Assembly: GCF_028023555.1 (NCBI RefSeq)
Contig: NZ_JAQIOY010000001.1
Span: 868,001-932,000 of the forward strand
DNA from: Thalassococcus_A lentus
GTDB lineage: Bacteria > Pseudomonadota > Alphaproteobacteria > Rhodobacterales > Rhodobacteraceae
Direction of reading: 5' to 3'
Length of the DNA stretch: 64,000 bases
The translations under genes were made by a program, and so were the position numbers. Under the pieces are notes generated by a model. That model worked only from the letters and a program-made list of their open reading frames with translations. It was not told the origin of the DNA and made no database searches. Of the stretch, positions 34,215-41,264 are shown one piece after another. Numbering within the stretch: position 1 is the first letter of the stretch; each line of letters starts with the position of its first letter.

Positions 34215-35314
34215 AGATCAAGAAGCTGTCATTGTGGTCCGTCGCGCTGACCAGTCACGAAACTTACTACATGGCCGAAGGCAAGACCTGCGCCACTGTC
34301 GAAAGCCATGTGCTCTGTCTGGAAACGGACAATGGTTTTAGAGGTTGGGGTGAAGTCTGTCCGATCCCGCACTATCTGCCGGCTTTTGCCAAGGGTGTTC
34401 CAAGCGCAGTTGCAGAAATGGCCCCTGAGATCCTGGGTATAACCCCATTGGGGGTGGATGCTCCGATGCGCAAGCTGGATGGTTTTCTGGTTGGGCACGC
34501 ACATGCCAAATCAATTGTGGATATGGCTTTGTGGGATCTATTCGGAAAGGCAGTGGACTTGCCGCTCTATGCGCTGCTGGGCGGTCGTACGCACCGGGAC
34601 ATGCCGATTTATCATTCCATTACTTGCGTTGACCCCGACGACATGGCGCGGATGGCCAAAGAAGCCTATGCGACCGGAATTCGGCAGTTTCAGGTCAAAC
34701 TGGGCGCCGATGCCGATTGGCAGACGGATGCAGAACGGTTGATCAAAGTGCGCGATGCCGTGGGGCCCGGCCCTTTGGTCTACGGTGATTGGAATTGCGG
34801 CGCGACCAAGCTGCAAGCAACCCGGACCGGGCGGGCCGTTCAACATCTGGATGTCATGTTGGAGCAGCCCTGCAAAACGCTGGAAGATTGCGCAGCCGTT
34901 CGGCTCGCAACGGGATTGCCGATGAAAATAGACGAATGCGCCTACGATCAGGCCAGCCTGATGCGGGCCGCTGAGTTGGGCTGTCTGGATGCAGTTGCGC
35001 TCAAACTGTCAAAGTTTGGCGGTCTTTCTGCCATGCGCCGGGCGCGGGATCTGACTGTGCATCTTGGCGCAGAGATTTGCGCGGAATGCACCTGGGGATC
35101 CGATATTGTTATGGCCGCCTCGTTGCACTTTGCGGCTTCGACACCGCAGGGCGCGTTGTTGAATGTCTGTGACCTGTCGCACTACGTGGCACCCCGGATC
35201 GGACCGATGGCTCCTGTTCGCAAGGATGGTCGCATCGCGCCGCCTGAAGGGGCGGGTTTGGGGGTTGAACCTGACATGTCTGTGCTTGGTCAACCAATTC
35301 TGGAGATTTCGTGA
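34211..35314 (+). CDS. Enolase-superfamily enzyme, HpbD-like (paralogue 3)
   Basis: Third member, 367 residues, with the ATG overlapping the DddQ-like stop codon and GGAGGG upstream. Catalytic and metal residues are Lys163 (FQVKLG), Asp193 (YGDWNCGA), Glu218 (VMLEQPC), Asp241 (MKIDECAY) and Lys265 (ALKLSKFGG). The asparagine and cysteine following Asp193 (WNCG) differ from the other two copies, and the cap loop (HETYYMAEGKTCATVES) is also distinct. Besides HpbD, the cis-3-hydroxyproline dehydratase subgroup of this superfamily is a plausible identity. Its separation from the other two copies by the DddQ-like gene argues that all three serve one route rather than being recent idle duplicates. 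Confidence 0.82.
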   Translation: MKIKKLSLWSVALTSHETYYMAEGKTCATVESHVLCLETDNGFRGWGEVCPIPHYLPAFAKGVPSAVAEMAPEILGITPLGVDAPMRKLDGFLVGHAHAKSIVDMALWDLFGKAVDLPLYALLGGRTHRDMPIYHSITCVDPDDMARMAKEAYATGIRQFQVKLGADADWQTDAERLIKVRDAVGPGPLVYGDWNCGATKLQATRTGRAVQHLDVMLEQPCKTLEDCAAVRLATGLPMKIDECAYDQASLMRAAELGCLDAVALKLSKFGGLSAMRRARDLTVHLGAEICAECTWGSDIVMAASLHFAASTPQGALLNVCDLSHYVAPRIGPMAPVRKDGRIAPPEGAGLGVEPDMSVLGQPILEIS

Positions 35315-35315
35315 C

Positions 35316-36605
35316 ATGCAGAAGTTACTGACGCAATCGGAATGGATTGAGCGCGCACAGGCTGTGTTGCCGGCGGGTGGGTTTGGCAATTTTGATCCGG
35401 GCATCATCATTGCGCGCGGACAGGGTAGCCGTGTCTGGGACGAAAATGACCGGGAATATGTCGACTACCTGATTGGCTCTGGCCCCATGCTGCTGGGTCA
35501 CGGGCACCCGGAAGTCATGGAGGCTGTTCTCGAGCAACTGCCAAAAGGCATGACCTTTTTCGCCAACAACAGCAAAGGCATTGAACTGGCCGAAGCCATC
35601 GTGGATGCGGTGGCTTGCTGCGAACAGGTTCGGTTTGTTGCGTCCGGCGGCGAAGCTGACATGTACGCCATGCGGTTGGCGCGGGCCTACACGGGGCGGA
35701 CCAAAATCCTGAAGTTCGAAGGCGGCTATCATGGCATGAGCGCTGAGGCTCAGATGAGCCTTGCACCCAATGCACGGGTGAACTTTCCCCAAGCAGTTCC
35801 TGACAGCGCGGGTATCCCCCAAGGCGTGGCCGATCAAATGTTGATCGCGCCGTACAATGATCTGGCGGCTGTCGAAATGCTGCTGGCGGAAAACCCGGAT
35901 GTCGCAGCGATCATAGTCGAGCCTTTGCAACGCATCATTCCTGCGTTGCCCGGATATTTGCAGGGGCTTCGCAGACTGTGCACCCGGAATGGGGTTTTGT
36001 TGATATTCGATGAAATCGTGACAGGATTTCGATTGGCCTATGGCGGGGCGCAGGAGCGATATGGCGTGACGCCGGATATCTGCACATTGGGCAAGATCAT
36101 TGGCGGTGGATTTCCATTGGCGGCGCTGGGCGCCAGCGCGGAAATCATGAAGCACTTCGACAAGTCTGTTGTCGGCGCTGCTGATTGGCTGATGCAGCTG
36201 GGAACCCTTTCCGGAAATCCGGTCGCATCGGCGGCAGGCTTGAAGACGATGGAGGTGCTCAGGCGGGATGGGGCATATGCGCAATTGCGAAACAATGGCG
36301 AGCAGTTGCAAAACATGTTGTCTTCTGCGCTGACCAAAGCGGGCCTGGCGCATCAGATCTGCGGGGACGAAACGCTTTTCGATGTCTATTTCACCGGGCA
36401 GGCCTGTACGGATTATCGAAACGCCCGGCACGATCATCCCGCCGTCAATGAACGCTTTAATCAGGTCTTGCGTGACAATGGCGTATTCAAGTCGCCCGGC
36501 AAACTCTATCCGTCCTTGGCCCTGACCGCTGATGATTTTGAACTGACAAGCCAAGCGATCCGGCGGGCTGTTCAATCGATCGGAGAGATGCAGTCAGGCG
36601 CTTGA
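35316..36605 (+). CDS. Class III aminotransferase (glutamate-1-semialdehyde aminotransferase-like)
   Basis: PLP enzyme of 429 residues, fold type I. Marks are SGGEADMYAMRLARAYTGR (about 110-128), FEGGYHGMSAE, PLP-ring Asp232 (LLIFDEIVTGFRLAYGG) and the aldimine Lys260 (TLGKIIGGGFPLAALG). It resembles GSA aminomutase in general plan but is unlikely to be HemL, since HemL is a housekeeping gene and this one ends a catabolic operon. It could transaminate an amino acid or amino-aldehyde formed after demethylation. The ATG is 2 bases after the stop of paralogue 3. A hairpin follows, so it is probably the last gene of the unit. Confidence 0.87.
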   Translation: MQKLLTQSEWIERAQAVLPAGGFGNFDPGIIIARGQGSRVWDENDREYVDYLIGSGPMLLGHGHPEVMEAVLEQLPKGMTFFANNSKGIELAEAIVDAVACCEQVRFVASGGEADMYAMRLARAYTGRTKILKFEGGYHGMSAEAQMSLAPNARVNFPQAVPDSAGIPQGVADQMLIAPYNDLAAVEMLLAENPDVAAIIVEPLQRIIPALPGYLQGLRRLCTRNGVLLIFDEIVTGFRLAYGGAQERYGVTPDICTLGKIIGGGFPLAALGASAEIMKHFDKSVVGAADWLMQLGTLSGNPVASAAGLKTMEVLRRDGAYAQLRNNGEQLQNMLSSALTKAGLAHQICGDETLFDVYFTGQACTDYRNARHDHPAVNERFNQVLRDNGVFKSPGKLYPSLALTADDFELTSQAIRRAVQSIGEMQSGA

Positions 36606-36615
36606 TCAAGGTGTG

Positions 36616-36648
36616 GGACACCCGGGGCATTGAGCGACCGGGTGTTCC
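36616..36648. terminator. Bidirectional terminator-like hairpin between convergent genes
   Basis: ACACCCGG (36618-36625) pairs with CCGGGTGT (36638-36645) around a 12-nt loop, and flanking GG and CC can extend the stem past one bulged T. It sits between the aminotransferase and the convergent acyl-CoA dehydrogenase and is followed rightward by ATATTGTG, with no T run. Confidence 0.55.
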
Positions 36649-36667
36649 ATATTGTGTCGTGCGTGGA

Positions 36668-37882
36668 TTAGGCGACGTTCTTTGCGTCGCGAAGTGTCGC
36701 GGCGCCACCGGCTTCGGCAAATCCCTTTGGGATTGGAAGATCGCCCAGCGTTGCTGCGCGCTTTTTCAAGGCCCGGCCGATCACAACGCGGCTGATCTCT
36801 GTTGTTCCGTCCACGATCCGCAGCATTTGTGACAGGCGGGACAAACGGTCCAGACCATAGGGTTGTAGCAGGCCCATGCCGCCCAGCACCTGCGTGCAGG
36901 TATTGGCTGCTTTGACGGCTGCATCCGGAACAAAGCGTTTTGCATGGGCAGCCATCAAAGGACCTTCGGGCGTGCCAAGTGCTGCTGCGGCTTTGCGATA
37001 CAGCAGTTGCGAGACTTCGAGATCCGTGGCGACTTCGCCCAGCATCCATTGAATGCCGTCGAGATCAAGGTTCTTGCCGCCAAACATCTTGCGGTTTTTT
37101 GAATAAGCCAGCGCCGTATCCAAAGCAGACTGCATCAGGCCACAACATCCGGAGGCAATGGATACCCGCGCAATGTCGATGGCCATCAAAGACCCCTGCA
37201 AACCCTGGCCGACGGGCAGAATGATGTTTTCTTCGCTGACCACGACGTCATGCATGTACATCTCTGACATGGGCAAGAAATTGTATGAGGGTGTTTGGTA
37301 CTTCGGCCCAAAACTCAGGCCATGGCTGTCGGCAGGAATGGCAATCATGGCCATGTCGTGGTGGCCCGGCTCATCTGTCGTTTTCACGACGGTGAAATAG
37401 ATGTCTGCTTCGCCTGCCAGACTGACCCAAGCTTTTGCGCCATTGATCGTCCAGGTGCCGTCGCCGTTTATCGTGGCCTTGGTTTGCATCTGAACCGGGT
37501 CAGAGCCGGACTGAGGTTCTGTCAAAGCGAAATTGGCCAGCTTGCGACCCGAAGTCAGATCGCGTGCCCAAGTTTCCTTGAATGCGTCAGTGCCGTAGCC
37601 GCAACCTGCGAAGGTGCAGATGTTGTGCATGGAAAGTGCAAAGGCATAAGCGCCGTCACCCAGTCCAAGCTGTTCATAAATCTGAATGCCTTCGGAGAGC
37701 GGCAGCCCCTGACCGCCGAGTTCTTCGGGCGCATAGAGGCCCGTCAGGCCTGCGGCCCCAGCCAGATCAGAGGCGGCACGCGGCCAAACGCCAGCAGCGT
37801 TCCACGCGTCGACATTGGGCAAGATCACTTGTTTGGCGTGATCGTTTGCGGCTTGTAGGAGGGCGTTAAGCTTGTCGGACAT
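36668..37882 (-). CDS. Acyl-CoA dehydrogenase family protein
   Basis: FAD enzyme of 404 residues with the full acyl-CoA dehydrogenase plan: N-terminal helical domain, the beta domain with FALTEPQSGSDPVQM and INGAKAWVSLAGEADIY, and a C-terminal helical domain with LDGIQWMLGEVATDLE and QVLGGMGLLQPYGLDRLSR. At the site where many members have the catalytic Glu of an EGT motif, this one has Asp358 (RIVDGTTEISR), so the base may be Asp or placed elsewhere as in isovaleryl-type enzymes. It is convergent with the catabolic operon and follows an AraC-type regulator gene on the same strand. A role with DMSP- or amino-acid-derived acyl-CoA is possible but not shown. Confidence 0.87.
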   Translation of the reverse strand: MSDKLNALLQAANDHAKQVILPNVDAWNAAGVWPRAASDLAGAAGLTGLYAPEELGGQGLPLSEGIQIYEQLGLGDGAYAFALSMHNICTFAGCGYGTDAFKETWARDLTSGRKLANFALTEPQSGSDPVQMQTKATINGDGTWTINGAKAWVSLAGEADIYFTVVKTTDEPGHHDMAMIAIPADSHGLSFGPKYQTPSYNFLPMSEMYMHDVVVSEENIILPVGQGLQGSLMAIDIARVSIASGCCGLMQSALDTALAYSKNRKMFGGKNLDLDGIQWMLGEVATDLEVSQLLYRKAAAALGTPEGPLMAAHAKRFVPDAAVKAANTCTQVLGGMGLLQPYGLDRLSRLSQMLRIVDGTTEISRVVIGRALKKRAATLGDLPIPKGFAEAGGAATLRDAKNVA

Positions 37883-37985
37883 GTCTTGCGTCGACTCCTG
37901 TGATATTGTCGAAAACCGCCACTGATATGTGGTCTCAGCGGCAGTTAATAATTGTGGTTGCGCAGAAATTTCCGCGAAAATCCCT

Positions 37986-38002
37986 ATACTTTGCCAAAGT
38001 AT
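37986..38002. promoter_or_regulatory. 17-bp palindrome upstream of the acyl-CoA dehydrogenase
   Basis: ATACTTTG-C-CAAAGTAT is a perfect palindrome about 104 bases upstream of the acyl-CoA dehydrogenase start codon, in the 183-bp gap before the AraC gene. Its shape suits a TetR- or GntR-type dimer better than an AraC protein, which usually binds direct repeats. No T run follows, so a terminator is less likely. Confidence 0.5.
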
Positions 38003-38065
38003 GCAGAGAAAAGCCCTTTTGAAATCTCTTGCCGTGACAATCTATTGTCCAAAAGTGACAAAAAT

Positions 38066-39091
38066 TCAGCGCTTGCGGAACGATCTTCTGTATGACGTTG
38101 GCGTGCTGCCGGTCCACCTTTGAAAGGCACGATGAAAATTTGCGGCAGATGAAAACCCAACGCCCTGCGCGATCGTTTCCACACTTTTGAATCCGGATTG
38201 CAGATCGCGGATTGCGATGTCACGCCTGAGTGCATCCTTGATGCCCTGAAAGGATGTTCCATCTGCATCCAGTCGCCGGATCAGTGTCCGTGGTGTCATA
38301 TTCATGACGCGCGCTGTCCGCTCCAGGGTCGCATCGCTCCAATCGCTCTGGCTGAGCAAAGTGCGAACCCGCAAGGACTGGGTGTGCTCACGAGAACTGG
38401 TAAACACCCAGTCCCTCGGCGCGTTCTTCAGAAAGTCGTTCAGGTCTGCCGGGCTGCGAGGTTCAACCGGACCAAAGGCACTGGGGTCGAACGTCATGCA
38501 TGTGTTGGCTTGGCCAAACTGAATGGCTGCGGGGAAGATAATGGCATAGTCCTGATCAAAGTCAGGCCGATCAAAAACGAAATCGACCCCTTTGATTGGC
38601 ACTTCGTGTCCAGCCAGCCATGACAAAAGCCCATGGGCAAGCTTCAGGATCAGCATGTGACCAAAGCGCTGAACGGGCGCTTTGTCGTGTGGGTGTAGAT
38701 GCAGCTGCACGAGATTGTCGGTTTCTGTCAGCCTGAACTGGTAGTCATCCAATAGCAGGTTCCAGAACGTCGAAAAACGGTAGAGCGCGGCGGGCAGAGA
38801 GCGCGCTTCGCGAACGGATGTCAGCAAATGCTGAAGCGCGCGGGGTCGGATCGGGCGGCTCCAGAGGCCCATCATTTCGTCGCCGGTTTCAACGGCGGCC
38901 AGTTGATACAGACAGACGATTTGATCCAGCGTGACCCGCCCATAGAGCTGCCCGGTCTCTGCGATCAGATCGGAACGCTGGATCAGCGATTTGTATTGCG
39001 CGTCCGAACACAGCGCCCGCAAAGCGATCAGCCAGTCTTCTATGAACTGGCTTGAAACGGTTGATAGGATGGTCGGTCGATCCTGCGTCAT
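38066..39091 (-). CDS. AraC-family transcription regulator
   Basis: Regulator of 341 residues with an N-terminal ligand-binding domain of the arabinose-binding-like AraC subgroup (about 15-200, with RVTLDQIVCLYQLAA and RALQHLLTSVREARSLPAAL) and a C-terminal double helix-turn-helix domain (about 235-335) containing MNMTPRTLIRRLDADGTSF and AQGVGFSSAANFHRAFQRWTG. I placed the start at the ATG at 39091, where family similarity begins; the frame is open for 143 further codons upstream, but that part covers the NasT gene on the other strand and looks non-coding. It may control the downstream acyl-CoA dehydrogenase or the nearby catabolic operon. Confidence 0.88.
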   Translation of the reverse strand: MTQDRPTILSTVSSQFIEDWLIALRALCSDAQYKSLIQRSDLIAETGQLYGRVTLDQIVCLYQLAAVETGDEMMGLWSRPIRPRALQHLLTSVREARSLPAALYRFSTFWNLLLDDYQFRLTETDNLVQLHLHPHDKAPVQRFGHMLILKLAHGLLSWLAGHEVPIKGVDFVFDRPDFDQDYAIIFPAAIQFGQANTCMTFDPSAFGPVEPRSPADLNDFLKNAPRDWVFTSSREHTQSLRVRTLLSQSDWSDATLERTARVMNMTPRTLIRRLDADGTSFQGIKDALRRDIAIRDLQSGFKSVETIAQGVGFSSAANFHRAFQRWTGSTPTSYRRSFRKR

Positions 39092-39236
39092 GACCCGTAT
39101 TGCGCTACCATTGAACTCTGGGAAATGCCGCAAAAATGTGCAGCTTCCGCTTTTTGCACAGGCTGATTGCCTTTCGGTTGGTGGTTTTGCCGCAATTGCG
39201 TTGCATCTGATTTCTGTTTTTTGCCACTGCACCGCT
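39092..39236. promoter_or_regulatory. Divergent promoter region of araC-type gene and nasT
   Basis: These 145 bases drive the AraC gene leftward and nasTS rightward. A T-rich stretch (TTTCTGTTTTTTGCC, 39211-39225) lies shortly before the nasT start. No clear ribosome binding site precedes nasT and I see no palindrome. Confidence 0.4.
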
Positions 39237-39821
39237 ATGGCAGAAAAACTAACAGTCGTCGTGGTCGAAGAAGACCGAGACCGCGCGCTTGGGATCGTAG
39301 ATGCACTTACGGCCGCAGAAGATTGCGATGTTTTCGTGATCGGAAATGCCAGCGGCCTCGCACGGAAGATTGCGGCCCATGTGCCGGACATTGTCCTGAT
39401 CGACATCGACAATCCAACACGGGACATGATGGAGGAACTGACGCTGGCCTCCGGTCCCTTGGATCGGCCGGTCGCGATGTTCGTGTCCGGTGCCGCGGGC
39501 GGACTTGCGCAGGCGGCCATCGAAGCTGGCGTGTCGGCCTATGTTGTCGATGGACTGTCGCCCGAACGGATTAAACCTGTGATGGATACGGCAATTGCGC
39601 GGTTCTCCATGGTCCGGCAAATGCGCAACGAATTGGCTGAAACGCGCCGCGCGCTGGAAGAGCGCAAGGTGATTGATCGTGCCAAGGGACTTTTGATGAA
39701 GGCCAAAGGCATCGACGAAGACGCGGCCTATGCATTGCTGCGCAAGACAGCGATGGATCAGGGAAGGCGCGTGGCTGACGTTGCCGAAGCGCTTGTGACT
39801 GCGTCGGGGTTGTTGGGATGA
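39237..39821 (+). CDS. nasT: NasT, ANTAR-domain transcription antiterminator
   Basis: RNA-binding response regulator of 194 residues. The N-terminal receiver-like domain (1-120) has VVVVEEDRDRAL and the aspartate region IVLIDIDNPTRD. The C-terminal ANTAR domain (about 130-190) has RALEERKVIDRAKGLLM and AYALLRKTAMDQGRRVADVA. NasT binds a two-hairpin leader RNA and prevents termination ahead of nitrate assimilation genes; without nitrate it is held by NasS. The chosen ATG starts the receiver; the frame is open upstream without similarity. It overlaps nasS by 4 nt, and a matching leader lies at 41103-41215. Confidence 0.92.
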   Translation: MAEKLTVVVVEEDRDRALGIVDALTAAEDCDVFVIGNASGLARKIAAHVPDIVLIDIDNPTRDMMEELTLASGPLDRPVAMFVSGAAGGLAQAAIEAGVSAYVVDGLSPERIKPVMDTAIARFSMVRQMRNELAETRRALEERKVIDRAKGLLMKAKGIDEDAAYALLRKTAMDQGRRVADVAEALVTASGLLG

Positions 39822-40993
39822 AGACAGTTTCGATACCCGTCGCATATGTGCCACTCGTGGATGCGGCACCGCTGATTGTTGCGCATGAAATGGGATTTGC
39901 CGAAGCAGAGGGCATCGCGCTCGATTTGATTGCCGCGCCTTCCTGGTCGTCGGTTCGGGACATGCTGGCCTTTGGCCGCGTTGATGCCGCGCATATGCTG
40001 TCCCCGATCCCAATAGCCATGGCGATGCACCTTGGCGGGGTTTCGACACCCTTGTCGGCGGTTTCCGTCATGTCCGTGAATGGCAATGTTATCGGTGTTG
40101 GAAACGCGCTTGAGAATGCATTGCGGGCAAAGGGCTATGGATTTGACTTTGCCGATCCGATCGCCGCAGCGCGCGCGCTGGCGTCGGTGCAAAAGCGCCC
40201 TTTGACATTCGGCGTGCCGTTTCCCTTCTCGATGCATGTCGAGTTGCTGAATTATTGGGGCGAGGCTACGCAGATTGCAGATCAGGGGATCGAAATCCGG
40301 ACAGTGCCACCACCTCTGATGGCCAGCGCATTGGCTGCCGGAGACGTTGATGCCTTTTGTGTTGGCGAGCCGTGGGGGTCGGTAGCTGTCGAACAGGGCG
40401 TTGGTGCGCTGCTATTGCCTGGCAAAGCCATTTGGAATTTCGCACCGGAAAAAGTTCTGGCAACCCGCAGTGACTGGGCCGACACCGAACCGGATCTGGT
40501 CGGTCGTCTGATGCGCGCAGTCTGGCGGGCAGGCCGGTGGCTTGCTCAGCCTCAAAGCCGAAGCACAGCCAGCGAACTTTTGTCCCGAAAGGCCTATCTC
40601 GACGTTTCGGCAGAACTGATCGACAGGGCCTTGACCGGCCAATTGACCGTGTCGGCGCGCGGCGAACAAAGACAGGTGGATCATTTCGTGGAGTTCCATG
40701 CAGGGGCTGCAACATTCCCTTGGCGCAGTCAGGCAAAATGGATCGCCAACCGATTGGCTCGCGTGCACGGGATACCCACAGATCAGGCCAATGAGGCTGC
40801 GTTTGGCGTTTTCCGTGCTGACCTGCACAGACAACACATGGTGCCAACGGGCGGAGATCTGCCCGGCGCGTCGGAAAAGGTTGAAGGTTCGATTCGCGTC
40901 GAAACGCCGGTTGCGTCGGCTCAGGGCAGCCTCCGACTGTTGCCCGATGCATTCTTTGACAGCCGCGTTTTTGATCCCTCTGCGGTCAGGTGA
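39818..40993 (+). CDS. nasS: NasS, cytoplasmic nitrate sensor
   Basis: NrtA/CmpA-family binding protein of 391 residues without a signal peptide: it starts MKTVSIPVAYVPLVDAAPLI, directly in the fold. Nitrate-family segments include ARVDAAH-type FGRVDAAHMLSPIPIAMAM, VNGNVIGVG and DAFCVGEPWGSVAVEQG. Being cytoplasmic and joined to nasT by an ATGA overlap, it is the nitrate sensor that sequesters NasT until nitrate binds. The related secreted protein NrtA at 41265 is the transport version. The order nasT-nasS is the reverse of the usual naming order. Confidence 0.9.
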   Translation: MKTVSIPVAYVPLVDAAPLIVAHEMGFAEAEGIALDLIAAPSWSSVRDMLAFGRVDAAHMLSPIPIAMAMHLGGVSTPLSAVSVMSVNGNVIGVGNALENALRAKGYGFDFADPIAAARALASVQKRPLTFGVPFPFSMHVELLNYWGEATQIADQGIEIRTVPPPLMASALAAGDVDAFCVGEPWGSVAVEQGVGALLLPGKAIWNFAPEKVLATRSDWADTEPDLVGRLMRAVWRAGRWLAQPQSRSTASELLSRKAYLDVSAELIDRALTGQLTVSARGEQRQVDHFVEFHAGAATFPWRSQAKWIANRLARVHGIPTDQANEAAFGVFRADLHRQHMVPTGGDLPGASEKVEGSIRVETPVASAQGSLRLLPDAFFDSRVFDPSAVR

Positions 40994-41102
40994 TCAATTC
41001 TTAGGCAGATTTTTCGACTGAAAGCGGAATCTCAGCAGGTCTGAACGGAAAAACCAAAGTATGGCTTTTCAAAATGCTGCGCTGCCGCAAAACTCTAATC
41101 AC

Positions 41103-41215
41103 AGGCCTGCAACGGGGTGGGCCTCGTCGAATTCCTTCCCACTGACAGGGAAATTCTGAGCAAGGTCGCTCGCTCTCCGCTGAACATATTCGGCGGGCAG
41201 TGAACGGCCTTTTTT
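41103..41215 (+). ncRNA. nrtA leader RNA: ANTAR-type double hairpin and terminator
   Basis: First hairpin: AGGCCTGC (41103-41110) pairs with GTGGGCCT (41117-41124), closing a hexaloop AACGGG with A at loop position 1 and G at 4. After an 11-nt linker, TTCCC (41136-41140) pairs with GGGAA (41148-41152) around ACTGACA, again with A1 and G4, though a 7-nt loop. This is the known layout of NasT/ANTAR targets. Next comes a terminator-like structure: AAGGTCG (41162-41168) with CGGCCTT (41205-41211), enclosing an 8-bp stem CCGCTGAA/TTCGGCGG (41177-41196), running into six T (41210-41215). I infer nitrate-dependent antitermination of the nrt-nir-nas operon. Confidence 0.75.
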
Positions 41216-41220
41216 GCGTT

Positions 41221-41247
41221 TGCCCGGCACCTCCTCATTTCCGGGCA
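41221..41247 (+). promoter_or_regulatory. Hairpin just before the nrtA ribosome binding site
   Basis: TGCCCGG (41221-41227) pairs perfectly with CCGGGCA (41241-41247); the 13-nt loop contains CCTCCTC, which could pair with the AAAGGA ribosome binding site at 41253-41258. It may tune translation after read-through of the terminator. Weak evidence only. Confidence 0.35.
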
Positions 41248-41264
41248 CTTCGAAAGGACAGATG

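Noticed and set aside
41061..41077. Sigma-54-like promoter (GGCTTTTCAAAATGC) before nrtA
   Set aside because: GG and GC are separated by 11 bases rather than the required 10, and the flanking bases do not match the consensus.
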